Part shown: in pieces, positions 1 to 8,804 of the stretch
Layout: every line of letters starts with the position of its first letter
Numbering within the stretch: position 1 is the stretch's first letter
From: Arthrobacter pascens
GTDB taxonomy: Bacteria; Actinomycetota; Actinomycetes; Actinomycetales; Micrococcaceae
DNA: 64,000 bases
Direction: 5' to 3'
Assembly: GCF_030816475.1 (NCBI RefSeq)
Contig: NZ_JAUSXF010000001.1
Span: 62,001 to 126,000, forward strand
The notes under the pieces: model-generated
The model's database searches: none
The model's input: only the letters and a program-made list of their open reading frames with translations
What the model was told of the DNA's origin: nothing
Translations under genes and position numbers: made by a program

Positions 1-585
1 CTTCCGGCTGAGACTGGGCGAAGGGTAGGCGATCAGCGGCACCGGATGGCCGGGTTCCAGCGACGTCTGCTCCTGGCCCACCCACGAGAAGGAATCGTGC
101 TGCACCACTGTGCCGTCCTTGGCTCCGGCCACCCACTTCACAAACACCAGGTCCAGCTGGCCGGCATTGAGCTTCCTGTACAGCTGATCGCTCTGGCCGA
201 CCGTGAGCTCAAGGTTGATCTGGGGGTAAATCTGCCGGAACTCGCGCAGGATCCGGGGCAGGCCTGTGATGGCGAGGTCATCGGCCGTGCCGAAGCGCAG
301 CCGGCCGCGCATGGCCGAACCGGAGAAATAGCGCGAGGCGGCATCGTGTGCGGAGAGGATAGTACGGGCGAACCCGGCCATGGCATCGCCGTTGTCCGTC
401 AGCCGGACGTCCCGGGTGTCCCGGCTTATCAGGACACGCTTGGCCGCTGCCTCCAGTTTGCGGATGTGCTGGCTGATGGTTGGCTGCGCCAGCCCCAGCC
501 GCTCGGCCGCTTTGGTGAAGCTCAGCGTTTCGGCTACCGCTAAGAAGGACCGGAGCTGGGTAGGTTCAAACACGGGGGACTCCAT
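1..585 (-). CDS. LysR family transcriptional regulator, C-terminus beyond the window
   Basis: The reverse strand is open from an ATG at 585 to the left edge, giving 195 residues of a LysR-type regulator. The N-terminal winged helix-turn-helix (about residues 6-65) carries the typical LRSFLAVAETLSFTKAAERL and QPTISQHIRKLE segments. The start of the effector-binding domain follows (GRLRFGTADDLA, a typical first strand). The last 100 or so residues lie outside the window. It is divergent from the MFS gene at 750, and that arrangement suggests it controls the exporter. No ligand can be inferred. Confidence 0.9.
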   Translation of the reverse strand, partial: MESPVFEPTQLRSFLAVAETLSFTKAAERLGLAQPTISQHIRKLEAAAKRVLISRDTRDVRLTDNGDAMAGFARTILSAHDAASRYFSGSAMRGRLRFGTADDLAITGLPRILREFRQIYPQINLELTVGQSDQLYRKLNAGQLDLVFVKWVAGAKDGTVVQHDSFSWVGQEQTSLEPGHPVPLIAYPSPSLSRK

Positions 586-644
586 CTGCTGCCGGGCTTG
601 TTGGTTCAGCTACGGCTGGTAGGCAGGCCGTGGCGGGCATCATT

Positions 645-685
645 ACGGATTGCAATGCTAGTTATAGGCACAATAGGCCTACATA
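645..685. promoter_or_regulatory. Candidate LysR-type operator/promoter between lysR and the MFS gene
   Basis: The 164-bp divergent gap is AT-richer than its surroundings. It holds the perfect palindrome ATTGCAAT (649-656) and TATAGGC followed by ATAGGCCTA, with the palindrome TAGGCCTA at 674-681. Such dyads are typical of LysR-type sites. Which protein binds, and where transcription starts, is inference. Confidence 0.35.
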
Positions 686-749
686 ATCGTGCGGCACCAG
701 CTTAGCGTTAAGGGCATCCCGACCCGCCCGATAACTTGAGGACACCCCT

Positions 750-2117
750 GTGGCACCCCCACCGCCGTCGTCGGCCACCGTCAGCCAGCCCGTCATCGAC
801 TCCGCCTCCTCCCAGACCCAGCCCCTCGCCGTCGTGAGTGAACGTCTTCCCTGGAAGCACACGTTCATCTCCCTGAGGGTTCCCAACTTCCGCATCTTCG
901 CCATCGGGCACTTTGTCGCCGTGATCGCCGTCTGGATGCAGCGCATCGCCCAGGACTGGATGGTCCTGGAGCTGTCCGGCTCGGTCACCGCCGTGGGCAT
1001 CACCGTAGCGCTGCAGTTCATGCCGTCCCTCTTCCTGGGGCCATGGGCCGGAATGATGGCGGACAGGTTCGCCAAGCGGAAGATCCTGATCCTGTGCCAG
1101 TCCGTGGCCGGGGTCCTCGCGGCAGCACTCGCCACCCTGTCGCTGAGCGGCGTGGTTGAGGTCTGGCACGTGTACGCCATCGCCTTGGTGCTGGGCCTCG
1201 TCACGGTGCTGGACCAGCCAGCCAGGCAGGTGTTCGTTAACGAGCTCGTGGGACCGAAATACCTGCGCAACGCGATCAGCGTCAACTCCACCACGTTCCA
1301 GCTGGGCGGCCTGATCGGCCCGGCGCTGGCGGGGCTGCTCCTGACCGCCGTCGGAGCCGGCTGGGCCTTCGCCGCGAACGCCGTCGCCTGCTGCTCCACT
1401 GTCACCATGCTGCTCATCCTGCGCAGGGACCAGTTGTTCGTCAGCGCCCCGGCGCCCAAGCGGAAGGGCATGCTGCGGGAGGGGCTGCGGTACGCGCTGA
1501 GCAAACCCACGATTTACTGGCCATGGCTGATGGCAGGGTTCATCGCCGTGTTTTCCATGAGCCTCCCGGTCCTGCTGGCAGCCTATGCGGACCACGTGTT
1601 CGACGTCGGCGCCGGCGGGTACGGCCTGCTCAATGCCCTGGTTGCCCTCGGAGCCCTCACCGGCGCGGTCGCCTCCACGCGCCGGCGGCAGCTGCGGCTC
1701 CGGTCAGTGGTTTTTTGCGCCGGGATGTACGGGATCATGCTGTGCCTGGCGGCCCTGGCGCCGTCCATGGTGTGGTTCGGCGCTGTGATGGTCCTGTCCG
1801 GATTCTGGTGCCTGATGTTCCTTACGGGCTCCAACCAGCTGGTCCAGATCAGCTCCAACCTGGGGATACGCGGCCGGGTCATGAGCCTGTACATCATGGT
1901 GCTGATCGGCGGGCAGGCCATCGGCGGTCCCATGCTCGGCTGGATCGCCGAACACGCGGACCCGCACGTGGCACTGCTGGTGTCCGGCGGGGTGCCGGCG
2001 CTCGCTGCGCTGACGGTCGCCGTCGTACTTGCCCGGAAGTCCTCGTTGCTGCTCAAGGTGGACCTCAAGGACCGCCGGCATCCGGTGCGGATCGTCAGCC
2101 GGACTGCGGCAGCCTAG
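750..2117 (+). CDS. MFS transporter (MFS_3 / EntS-like efflux family)
   Basis: 455-residue membrane protein with about 12 hydrophobic segments after a hydrophilic N-terminus of about 45 residues. The loop after the second helix carries the MFS motif GMMADRFAKRKIL (about residues 105-117), and the general arrangement fits the MFS_3 exporters related to enterobactin exporter EntS. The GTG start at 750 is preceded by TTGAGGAC. Members of the family use proton motive force to expel small molecules; the substrate here is unknown. It is divergent from the LysR gene, and it converges with the dehydrogenase gene at 2145. Confidence 0.88.
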   Translation: MAPPPPSSATVSQPVIDSASSQTQPLAVVSERLPWKHTFISLRVPNFRIFAIGHFVAVIAVWMQRIAQDWMVLELSGSVTAVGITVALQFMPSLFLGPWAGMMADRFAKRKILILCQSVAGVLAAALATLSLSGVVEVWHVYAIALVLGLVTVLDQPARQVFVNELVGPKYLRNAISVNSTTFQLGGLIGPALAGLLLTAVGAGWAFAANAVACCSTVTMLLILRRDQLFVSAPAPKRKGMLREGLRYALSKPTIYWPWLMAGFIAVFSMSLPVLLAAYADHVFDVGAGGYGLLNALVALGALTGAVASTRRRQLRLRSVVFCAGMYGIMLCLAALAPSMVWFGAVMVLSGFWCLMFLTGSNQLVQISSNLGIRGRVMSLYIMVLIGGQAIGGPMLGWIAEHADPHVALLVSGGVPALAALTVAVVLARKSSLLLKVDLKDRRHPVRIVSRTAAA

Positions 2118-2138
2118 GGACCGCTCCTGAGCCGGTCC
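2118..2138. terminator. Hairpin between convergent genes
   Basis: GGACCG at 2118-2123 pairs with CGGTCC at 2133-2138, right after the MFS stop codon and just before the 3' end of the convergent dehydrogenase gene. There is no T-tract, so it would be a weak or Rho-assisted bidirectional terminator. Confidence 0.35.
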
Positions 2139-2144
2139 GAGAGC

Positions 2145-3305
2145 CTAGGCCGGCAGCGCGGCGTGCGGGTACGTGGCTTCGCGCTTCTGGAACTCCAGCA
2201 CGTCCTTATTGAGGACCACGCCGTCGCGGATCTCAATGGCCCGCGAGATAGTCTCGTTCCCATCCCATGCCTCCGGACCGGAGACCACCACGTCCAGGAA
2301 GGGCAGCAGCGCCTGGCTGATCTCCCAGCTGGAGGAGTTCCAGAGATAGGACGGGCTGTGGTCCACCGCGTAGTGGCTGATGTGGTCGCCCACAGTAAAC
2401 ATGGGCTCGGCGAACGTGGTGGCGCGGGCCCAGCTGAAGCCCATGCCCTCGTCGCAGGAAACGTCAACGATCAGGCTGCCGGGGCTGAAGGCAGCGAGGT
2501 CTTCGGTCCGCAGGTACGTCAGCGGGTTATTGGGGTCCTGCAAGGTGCAGTTGACCACAATGTCGCTTTCGGCCAGGAACGGCGCCAGCGGAACCCGGCC
2601 CCGCTCGGTGATGACCTGGCTCAGGAAGGGGGCTTCGTCGTCGTGGTCAAACTGGACGATGTTGACCGAGTGAATCGGGGCGCCGACGGCGGCGACTCCC
2701 CGGTTGGTCAGCACCTGGACATCGTGGACGCCATGGGCATTGAGTGCGGTGACCGCGCCGCGGGCAGTGGCCCCGAACCCGATGACCACAGCGCTGAGGC
2801 GGCGACCGTAGTCGCCCGTGGAGCCGGTCAGCGCGAGGGCGTGAAGGACCGAGCAGTAGCCGGCCAGCTCGTTGTTCTTGTGGAAGACATGCAGCCCGAA
2901 GCCGCCGTCGCTGGCCCAGTGGTTCATGGCCTCGAAGGCAATCAGCGTGAGTTTCTTGTCGATGGCCAGCTGCGTGATGGCTCGATCCTGCACGCAGTGC
3001 GGCCAGCCCCAAAGGACCTGGCCGTCCCGCAGCTCAGCAAGGTCGGCCGTCTGCGGCTTGGGCAGAAGTACGACGTCGGCCTCCGCCACGAGGGTTTCCC
3101 TGCTCGCCAACCTGCCCACCAGCGTGGAGAGGTGGTCATCCGAGACGCCGAAGCGCTCACCGTAGCCGTGCTCCAGAATGATCCGCTGGCGCAGTTCCGG
3201 GGGAATGCGCTCAAAATGCAGGGGATGGATGGGGACGCGGCGTTCGTCCTGCTTCCGCGTGGACGCGAGGACGCCAAGGGTCAGCTGGTTCTGTTGGCCA
3301 CTCAC
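2145..3305 (-). CDS. Alanine dehydrogenase/transhydrogenase-fold enzyme, N5-(carboxyethyl)ornithine synthase-like
   Basis: 386-residue NAD(P)-binding protein. Residues 8-140 resemble the AlaDH/PNT N-terminal domain (KQDERRVPIHP, close to the KxxExRV substrate region). Residues 150-330 form the Rossmann half with the glycine motif GFGATARGA (176-184). Length and motifs fit the group annotated as N5-(carboxyethyl)ornithine synthase, which reductively joins an amino acid and pyruvate; a plain opine- or alanine-type dehydrogenase is the alternative. The GTG start at 3305 overlaps the stop of the upstream small gene by four bases (GTGA), which suggests translational coupling. The substrate assignment is family-based only. 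Confidence 0.78.
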   Translation of the reverse strand: MSGQQNQLTLGVLASTRKQDERRVPIHPLHFERIPPELRQRIILEHGYGERFGVSDDHLSTLVGRLASRETLVAEADVVLLPKPQTADLAELRDGQVLWGWPHCVQDRAITQLAIDKKLTLIAFEAMNHWASDGGFGLHVFHKNNELAGYCSVLHALALTGSTGDYGRRLSAVVIGFGATARGAVTALNAHGVHDVQVLTNRGVAAVGAPIHSVNIVQFDHDDEAPFLSQVITERGRVPLAPFLAESDIVVNCTLQDPNNPLTYLRTEDLAAFSPGSLIVDVSCDEGMGFSWARATTFAEPMFTVGDHISHYAVDHSPSYLWNSSSWEISQALLPFLDVVVSGPEAWDGNETISRAIEIRDGVVLNKDVLEFQKREATYPHAALPA

Positions 3306-3442
3306 TTCTTTTTGGCGGCCTTGCTGGACGTGATGTCCAGGGAGCTCGCCGGGGCGGCAGCGGCCCTCTTGTCTGCACGCTTTTCCTTGATGGACTTGCC
3401 GGCTTTTTTGGATGCTGCTTGACGGGGGGACTTGTCAGCCAT
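3302..3442 (-). CDS. Small lysine-rich protein (46 aa), unknown function
   Basis: An ATG at 3442 opens a 46-residue reading frame of very basic, low-complexity composition (KKAGKSIKEKRADKR in the middle, ending KAAKKK). The region upstream on the reverse strand reads CAGGAGCAATC, giving a good AGGAG ribosome site six bases before the ATG. Its TGA overlaps the GTG of the dehydrogenase gene, so the two are probably one transcript. There are no cysteines and no hydrophobic core, so it is likely disordered and might bind nucleic acid. I do not recognise a named family. Confidence 0.7.
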   Translation of the reverse strand: MADKSPRQAASKKAGKSIKEKRADKRAAAAPASSLDITSSKAAKKK

Positions 3443-3669
3443 GATTGCTCCTGTAGCGGAACCGAATAGGTTCCTGACTTCCGACGATACACGGCGGCAC
3501 CTAACCCGCCCTGGGCCGCGGCCGGTCCGTGGCAGCCGGTCGGCGGCAACGGGCGGGGGCGGAGTGGAGCGGGCGGCCAGGCAGGGACGGAATGCCGAGG
3601 AGCGTTTGAGGAACGACCGGGGACTGGCTGGGCTGGCGCGGCGGAGGGGACTTTTGCTGTCCGGCGGAG

Positions 3670-3743
3670 TGGAGCGGCTGACGGGAATCGAACCCGCGTC
3701 ATCTGCTTGGGAAGCAGACGCACTACCATTGTGCTACAGCCGC
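3670..3743 (-). tRNA. tRNA-Gly (anticodon CCC)
   Basis: The reverse strand gives a complete cloverleaf. The acceptor stem GCGGCTG/CAGCCGC pairs 3743-3737 with 3680-3674, followed by discriminator T and an encoded CCA (3672-3670). The T arm is GCGGGTTCGATTCCCGT. The anticodon stem TCTGC/GCAGA encloses the seven-base loop TTCCCAA, which places CCC at positions 34-36, so it reads GGG glycine codons. Confidence 0.96.
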
Positions 3744-4077
3744 GTGGCCCCCATTTGCCCGGGGCAGGATTTAGCTTAGCGCACATGCGCCCCTGCGCAG
3801 GCAACGACGCCCGGAGTGCGCACCGTGTCCACCGGCAGCCAACCACTGGACACCGGCCGCGCCACCACGGCAACTGCCGCGTCGCCTTCGGCAACAGATA
3901 ATCCCGGCGACGCCGCAATCCCGCCAGGGGCCCGCGTCATCCAGTAACTCTTCAATAACGTCCCTGCCCGTGGCTAGGTCCGGGCGAGGAGCACTGGCTA
4001 CTCTGAACCGGATAGCTGCGGTGTCAGGGGGAGGGGCGGGCTACAACGGCAGGCCCGACGTCAAGCAAAGGATTCCC
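3744..4077. other. Intergenic stretch without a recognisable gene
   Basis: 334 bases between the tRNA-Gly 5' end and the SRPBCC gene. It must hold the tRNA promoter (reverse) and the SRPBCC promoter (forward), but no box pair stands out. The open frames here lack ribosome sites and family resemblance. Confidence 0.5.
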
Positions 4078-4521
4078 ATGGCATTCGCAGAGCACGAGGT
4101 CCTGATCCGCCGTGACGCCATGGCGGTGTACAGCTTCCTCATCGACGGCATGAACCTGCCGCAGTGGCGCGAAGGAATCCGCAGCATCCGCCTGGCCACC
4201 GGGGCGGCCGGCAGCAAGGGTGCCGTCTACCGGCAGACCCTGGCGGGCCGCTCGGGCAGGCCCATCCCGGCTGACTTCGAAATCACCCAGGCCCGGCCCG
4301 GCGCCGAGATCCAGTTCCAGGTCATCGCCGGTCCTGCAAAGCCTTCCGGCGGGTACTACCTCAGCACTGAGGAGTCGGGGACGCGGGTGCGCTTCGCCCT
4401 TGACTACCAGCCCAAGGGCCTGCTGGGGCTGATGAACGCCATGATCCAGCGGACCATGAAGGCCGAGGTGGCGCAGCTGGAGAGGCTCAGGGACATCCTG
4501 GAGCTCCAGCCGGCCTCGTAG
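4078..4521 (+). CDS. SRPBCC family protein (polyketide cyclase/START-like fold)
   Basis: 147-residue protein. MAFAEHEVLIRRDAMAVYSF begins a typical SRPBCC first strand and helix, and the rest alternates strands with a long C-terminal helix (LMNAMIQRTMKAEVAQLERL) that closes the hydrophobic cavity. The ATG at 4078 is preferred over an upstream in-frame start at 3970 because AAAGGA lies five bases before it and the family fold begins there. Members bind hydrophobic ligands; the ligand here cannot be told. No operon partner: the next gene is convergent. Confidence 0.82.
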   Translation: MAFAEHEVLIRRDAMAVYSFLIDGMNLPQWREGIRSIRLATGAAGSKGAVYRQTLAGRSGRPIPADFEITQARPGAEIQFQVIAGPAKPSGGYYLSTEESGTRVRFALDYQPKGLLGLMNAMIQRTMKAEVAQLERLRDILELQPAS

Positions 4522-4524
4522 GCT

Positions 4525-4544
4525 GCCGGGCCGGCTCGCCCGGC
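4525..4544. terminator. GC-rich hairpin between convergent genes
   Basis: GCCGGGC (4525-4531) pairs with GCCCGGC (4538-4544) around a six-base loop, between the 3' ends of the SRPBCC and CAP-domain genes. It has no T-run. Confidence 0.4.
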
Positions 4545-4547
4545 GCG

Positions 4548-6299
4548 CTACTGGGCCAGCCGCTGCCCGGACCAGCTCCCGGTGATATTCGACGGCGCCG
4601 CAAGGCTTCCGGCGGTCAGGTCCCAGTACTGCACCACGTCGTTGGCCCGTCGAAGGGCCACCCCGGTCGAGTTCAGGCCTGTGACATCCTTCAGTGGCCT
4701 GATGCCGGTGACATCCTGCCAGCCCGTGGCTACGGTGGGCCGGGCTTCGGCCCGCAGCGCAGTGGTGCCCCAGCCCCGATACAGCTGCACGGTGCCGTCG
4801 GCCTTCAGCGCCAGGACGTCCTGGAAGCCGTCGGCGTCGTAGTCAACCATCGCCAGCCTGCTGGCCGTAATTCCGGAAGCTATGGCGGTCCGCCGGGACA
4901 TGTCGCCCAGCCCGGTGTTCGGATACAGGAAGAGGTTCCCCGACGAATCCAGCGCCAACACCTGGGGCAACCTGTTGTTGGCGCACCAGCCACCGACGGC
5001 CAGGGTCAGTGACGCCCAACCGGACTGGCCAAGCGTTACCGGTGCCTGGAAACCTCCGCCGGCAATGCCTGGATAGAGCGTCAACCGGCCGTCGGCCCAC
5101 TGGGTCAGCAGGTCATAGGTTCCGTCGCGCTCCCAGTCGGTGATGAATACTTCCTTGGCCGTGCCAAACCCCGAGCCGATGACCTTGGCCGCGCCGTAGG
5201 TCCTGTTGCCTGTGGCGGGGCGGTTGATGAGCTGGCCTGAGGCGTTGATGGTCAGGAGGTCCGCGGCACTGTTGATGGCCGCATTGGCAAGGTCCAAAGT
5301 GGGCGGCATGTGCTTGACCGCGGGATCACAGAGGGTTGGCGGAGGCGGGGGCAGGGCGCCACCGCCGGCGGGGCTCCCACCGGGTGAGTTGACGGTCCCT
5401 GCCGGGAGGGTGGTGTAGCCGAAGAAGTCCACCACGCCCCAGATGCTGTAGAGGCTGTTGGTGTAGGAGATCCCGATGCCCATGACGTTGAAGCGAGGAT
5501 CGAGCAGCATCGCGTTGTGCCCGGGAGAACCCTTCCACCATTCGACCAGCTGCGCCGCGTCGCGGTCCGTCCGGATGGCGATGACTTCACCCGCGCCATT
5601 GTTGGGGTTCAGGGCGCGCGGATCCGTCCAGAAACTAGCCCGGTGTTCGATCACTTCCCGGGAGGCAATGTTGTCGGACCACTCCTGGGCCAGGCTGGCC
5701 ACCGTGGGGTGGTACTTGACCGGTGCCAGGCCCTTGGATGCACGGTATTCGTTGATTTTGGTGAATACCGTGAGGATCGCGGCCGAGTTGTTGTCCGGCA
5801 CCAGGGCTTCCGTACCAGGAGCTAGGGTGGCGGGGGCTATTGTGGCGGGGGATTCCGTTGCAGGGTTCGTCGGGGCGGAACCGGCCGGGTTGTTCTTGGC
5901 CAGCTCGGAGTCGGGCGCCCACAGCGGCGGCACGGAAGGCGGCTCCGGTGCGGCAACTTCAGCTGGGTCCGGTGCGGGCGCTGCCGTAGCCGGCGCTGCT
6001 GCCGCTGGGGTTGCGGTGGGTTGCCCCGGGGAGGGTGAGGCGGGCGTGATTCCCGGCTCCACGGCCGGGCCAAGCGGTGATCCGGCGCCGCTGTCGGCAC
6101 CTGCTGTGCTGCCGCCGTCGCCCGTTGTGGATGCCGGGCCCAAGGCCACGCTGCGGGGACCTGTCAGGTTTGCGGCCGGGCTGAGATCCTGGCCGGCAGG
6201 AAAGCCGGCTGTCGGGACCGCATGAAGGCCGGCGGCGGGGGAGGCGAGGGCAAGGACGCAAAGCACGACAACGACGGCGGGCGGCGCAAATTTTCTCAC
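4548..6299 (-). CDS. Secreted CAP-domain (SCP/PR1-like) protein with FG-GAP/VCBS repeats
   Basis: With the GTG at 6299 the product is 583 residues: a signal peptide (RKFAPP, a run of V/L/A, then ASPAAG), a long Pro/Ala/Thr-rich linker, a CAP domain, and a C-terminal FG-GAP/VCBS-like beta-propeller region. The CAP domain has the helix [20 protein letters not shown], the HRASFW and [12 protein letters not shown] segments, and GIGISY. The propeller part repeats DxDxDGxxD-type calcium loops ([37 protein letters not shown]). GGGGA five bases before the GTG supports this start; an ATG at 6344 is an alternative. CAP proteins are extracellular with varied roles. It is divergent from dcd. Confidence 0.82.
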   Translation of the reverse strand: MRKFAPPAVVVVLCVLALASPAAGLHAVPTAGFPAGQDLSPAANLTGPRSVALGPASTTGDGGSTAGADSGAGSPLGPAVEPGITPASPSPGQPTATPAAAAPATAAPAPDPAEVAAPEPPSVPPLWAPDSELAKNNPAGSAPTNPATESPATIAPATLAPGTEALVPDNNSAAILTVFTKINEYRASKGLAPVKYHPTVASLAQEWSDNIASREVIEHRASFWTDPRALNPNNGAGEVIAIRTDRDAAQLVEWWKGSPGHNAMLLDPRFNVMGIGISYTNSLYSIWGVVDFFGYTTLPAGTVNSPGGSPAGGGALPPPPPTLCDPAVKHMPPTLDLANAAINSAADLLTINASGQLINRPATGNRTYGAAKVIGSGFGTAKEVFITDWERDGTYDLLTQWADGRLTLYPGIAGGGFQAPVTLGQSGWASLTLAVGGWCANNRLPQVLALDSSGNLFLYPNTGLGDMSRRTAIASGITASRLAMVDYDADGFQDVLALKADGTVQLYRGWGTTALRAEARPTVATGWQDVTGIRPLKDVTGLNSTGVALRRANDVVQYWDLTAGSLAAPSNITGSWSGQRLAQ

Positions 6300-6418
6300 A
6301 GCAATCCCCAGCTCCCCAGCTAGTTGGGCCGACCGGGAGACCATCCGGCGGCTGTCATTCTGAGGCAACAGTAGCCCCGCTGAGCGGCGGCAACAATGCA
6401 TGCGGTATTTTGGGAGGC

Positions 6419-6994
6419 GTGCTGATCTCTGATCGCGATATTCGCGCCGAAATAGATTCCCTACGGATCGTCCTCGAACCATACGATTCCGTGATGGTCC
6501 AGCCGTCGTCGGTGGATGTGCGGATCGACCGGTTCTTCCGGCTTTTTGACAACCACAAATACGCGCACATCGACCCCGCGGAGGAGCAGCCTGAACTGAC
6601 GCGCCTGGTGGAGGTCGAGGCCGGCGAGCCTTTTATCCTGCACCCTGGCGAGTTTGTGCTCGGCTCCACCTATGAGACCGTCACGCTGCCGGATGACATC
6701 GCGGCACGCCTTGAAGGCAAGTCGTCGCTGGGCCGGCTCGGGCTGCTCACGCACTCCACGGCGGGTTTCATCGACCCCGGTTTCTCCGGCCACGTGACGC
6801 TGGAGCTCTCCAACATGGCCACCCTGCCCATCAAGTTGTGGCCGGGAATGAAAATCGGCCAGCTGTGCTTCTTCCGGCTGACTTCCGCCGCGGAACACCC
6901 TTATGGCTCGGGCCAATACGGCAACCGCTACCAGGGCCAGCGCGGACCGACAGCCAGCCGCAGCCACCTGAACTTCCACCGCACCGAGGTTTAG
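6419..6994 (+). CDS. dcd: dCTP deaminase, probably bifunctional dCTP deaminase/dUTPase
   Basis: 191-residue trimeric pyrimidine enzyme that turns dCTP into dUTP, or directly into dUMP. It begins [11 protein letters not shown], has VQPSSVDVR (28-36), [10 protein letters not shown] (100-109) and [19 protein letters not shown] (112-130, with the catalytic glutamate at 129). The C-terminus [16 protein letters not shown] closes the active site. The high resemblance to the mycobacterial enzyme, which is bifunctional, makes dual activity likely. GTG at 6419 gives the family N-terminus; GGGAGG lies immediately upstream, slightly close. Confidence 0.96.
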   Translation: MLISDRDIRAEIDSLRIVLEPYDSVMVQPSSVDVRIDRFFRLFDNHKYAHIDPAEEQPELTRLVEVEAGEPFILHPGEFVLGSTYETVTLPDDIAARLEGKSSLGRLGLLTHSTAGFIDPGFSGHVTLELSNMATLPIKLWPGMKIGQLCFFRLTSAAEHPYGSGQYGNRYQGQRGPTASRSHLNFHRTEV

Positions 6995-7079
6995 TCAGGT
7001 CCTCCTCGGCGCCGGGTGGGAATCCGGCACCGGACACAAAAAAGCTTGAGGCCGCGCCCCTCGACGACGCGGGCGGGAC

Positions 7080-8261
7080 TTACGCCTGTGCGGGCACAGG
7101 GGCCGTCCGCGTGACCGACTGGAGCAGCGGCTCCACGTAGCGGGCAGCCACCGGTCCCAGGAAAGCCATGACCAGAACGTAGGCGGTGGCGAGGGCCGCC
7201 AACTCGGCGGGGACGACGCCCGACGCCACGGCCAGGCCGGCAATGACGATGGAAAACTCGCCGCGGGCAATGAGCGAAGCGCCGGCACGGAAACGGCCCC
7301 GGCGGGCGATTCCCGCACGCTTGGCGGCCCAGATGCCGGTAACCATTTTGGTGGCGGCCGTAATGACGGCCAGGACCAGAGCCCAGCCGAGGACCGGCGG
7401 GATGGTGGACGGATCGGTGTTGAGACCAAACGCCACAAAGAAGATGGCCGCAAAAAGGTCCCTCAGCGGCTCCAGGATCCTGGTGGCGTTATGGGCCGTG
7501 GCCCCGGAAATGGCGATGCCGAGCATGAAGGCCCCCACCGCGGCTGAGACCTGCATGGCCGAGGCTACCCCGGCGACCAGCAAGGCGGCTCCCAGCAGGT
7601 TGAGGAGGAAGACCTCCGAATTTTCGCTGTGCACGGCCTGGGATACCCGGTGGCCGTGCCGGAGCGCCACCATCAGGACCAGGGTGACCACCGCCAAGGA
7701 AATCCCCACCGTGGTCAGCCCGCCCAGGAAACCAACCCCGGCGAGCGTTGCAGTGAGGATGGGCAGGTAAAGTGCCATGGCCAGGTCTTCAAACACCAGG
7801 ATGGACAGCACCACCGGAGTCTCGCGGTTGCCGATCCGGCCCAGATCCGTGATGACTTTGGCAGCGATGCCCGAGGAGGAAATGTAGGTGACGCCGCCCA
7901 TCACCATGGCGCCGACTACACCCCAGCCCAGCAGGACAGCGAGGCCCGCCCCGGGGAGGAAGTTCAGGACCAGGTCAAGAACGCCCGCCTGCCACGATCG
8001 CCGCAGGCCGGTGACAAGTTCCGCCGCCGTATATTCCAAGCCGAGCATAAGCAGGAGCAGTATCACGCCGATTTCACCGGAGAGATGTGCGAACTCCTGC
8101 ATACCTTCAAGCTTGACCATTCCGCCCGCGCCGAAGGCGAGGCCGCCTACGAGGTACAGGGGAATGGGGGACATCCCGATCCGTCCGGCAAGCCTGGCCA
8201 GGAGGCCGAGGCAGAACACAACGGCCCCCAGTTCAATGAGGGTCAGGGCCAGCCGGTCCAT
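7080..8261 (-). CDS. Cation:proton antiporter, CPA2 (KefB/KhtU-like) membrane subunit
   Basis: 393-residue protein with about 12 membrane segments. Typical CPA2 elements are the unwound-helix motif LGLEYTAAEL (around residue 77), SSSGIAAKVITDLG, ILVFEDLAMALYLP with the ED pair expected to carry protons and cations, and IARGEFSIVIAGLAVASG near the end. It lacks the TrkA-N domain of KefB/C. The regulatory TrkA-C protein is encoded five bases upstream, the arrangement of Bacillus KhtT-KhtU and AmhM-AmhT. The likely role is K+ or NH4+ export in exchange for protons; the ion is not determined. Confidence 0.9.
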   Translation of the reverse strand: MDRLALTLIELGAVVFCLGLLARLAGRIGMSPIPLYLVGGLAFGAGGMVKLEGMQEFAHLSGEIGVILLLLMLGLEYTAAELVTGLRRSWQAGVLDLVLNFLPGAGLAVLLGWGVVGAMVMGGVTYISSSGIAAKVITDLGRIGNRETPVVLSILVFEDLAMALYLPILTATLAGVGFLGGLTTVGISLAVVTLVLMVALRHGHRVSQAVHSENSEVFLLNLLGAALLVAGVASAMQVSAAVGAFMLGIAISGATAHNATRILEPLRDLFAAIFFVAFGLNTDPSTIPPVLGWALVLAVITAATKMVTGIWAAKRAGIARRGRFRAGASLIARGEFSIVIAGLAVASGVVPAELAALATAYVLVMAFLGPVAARYVEPLLQSVTRTAPVPAQA

Positions 8262-8266
8262 GCCGG

Positions 8267-8749
8267 TCAGCCGTTGCGCAGGATATCGGCGGCTGCGTCG
8301 AGCCCTTCTTGTGTTCCAACGGCGACGAGCAAGTCACCCGTGTGAAGGACGGCGTCGGGTCCCGGCGACGGGAGCACCTCGCCTTCACGCATGATCGCTA
8401 CGATCGAGACACCGCAACGGGTGCGGATGCAGGCCTTACCCATCGGCTGGTTCTGGAACGGAGACTCCGGTGCGATGGAAAACTGCCGCGTCACGATGCC
8501 CGGGATCTCCTTGTGGGCTTCCGTCAGCGTCATCGCCAGGTGCTGCCCGCCCAGGAGGTTGCCCAGGGTGGCCGCCTCATCCCCGGTGAGGGGAATGGAG
8601 GCCTGGCATGTATCAGGGTCGTCCCACGTAGAGACGAAAAGTTCGGTCTGGCCTTCACGCAGCTCCACTACGCCGATGCGGCGGCCCGAAGCCGTCATGA
8701 AATCCTTCCGGCGGCCCAGGCCGGGGAGGTCCGTCTCGTCCACGTTCAT
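8267..8749 (-). CDS. Cation:proton antiporter regulatory subunit with TrkA-C domain (KhtT-like)
   Basis: 160-residue soluble protein. The N-terminal 75 residues are the KhtT-type domain (LPGLGRRKDFMTASGRRIGV). The C-terminal RCK_C/TrkA-C domain follows (CIRTRCGVSIVAIMREGEVL, then DAVLHTGDLLVAVGTQEGL), which binds nucleotide and gates the partner antiporter. The ATG at 8749 is chosen because the family begins close to it; an in-frame start at 8770 adds seven unlike residues. It is the first gene of a two-gene operon with the antiporter. Confidence 0.88.
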   Translation of the reverse strand: MNVDETDLPGLGRRKDFMTASGRRIGVVELREGQTELFVSTWDDPDTCQASIPLTGDEAATLGNLLGGQHLAMTLTEAHKEIPGIVTRQFSIAPESPFQNQPMGKACIRTRCGVSIVAIMREGEVLPSPGPDAVLHTGDLLVAVGTQEGLDAAADILRNG

Positions 8750-8777
8750 ACATCCAGCGTAGTCCGCCAAGGCCTTG

Positions 8778-8799
8778 ACCGGGGGCTTTAGCGCCCGGT
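8778..8799 (-). terminator. Hairpin after the UMF1-type MFS gene
   Basis: ACCGGGGGC and GCGCCCGGT flank the loop TTTA with one mismatch, right behind the stop of the 8805-10208 gene and before the antiporter operon. No T-tract. Confidence 0.4.
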
Positions 8800-8804
8800 T
8801 CGCA

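Noticed and set aside
3211..3918. 235-residue open frame across the tRNA-Gly region
   Set aside because: It reads through the tRNA and the small gene in another frame and has shadow-like composition.
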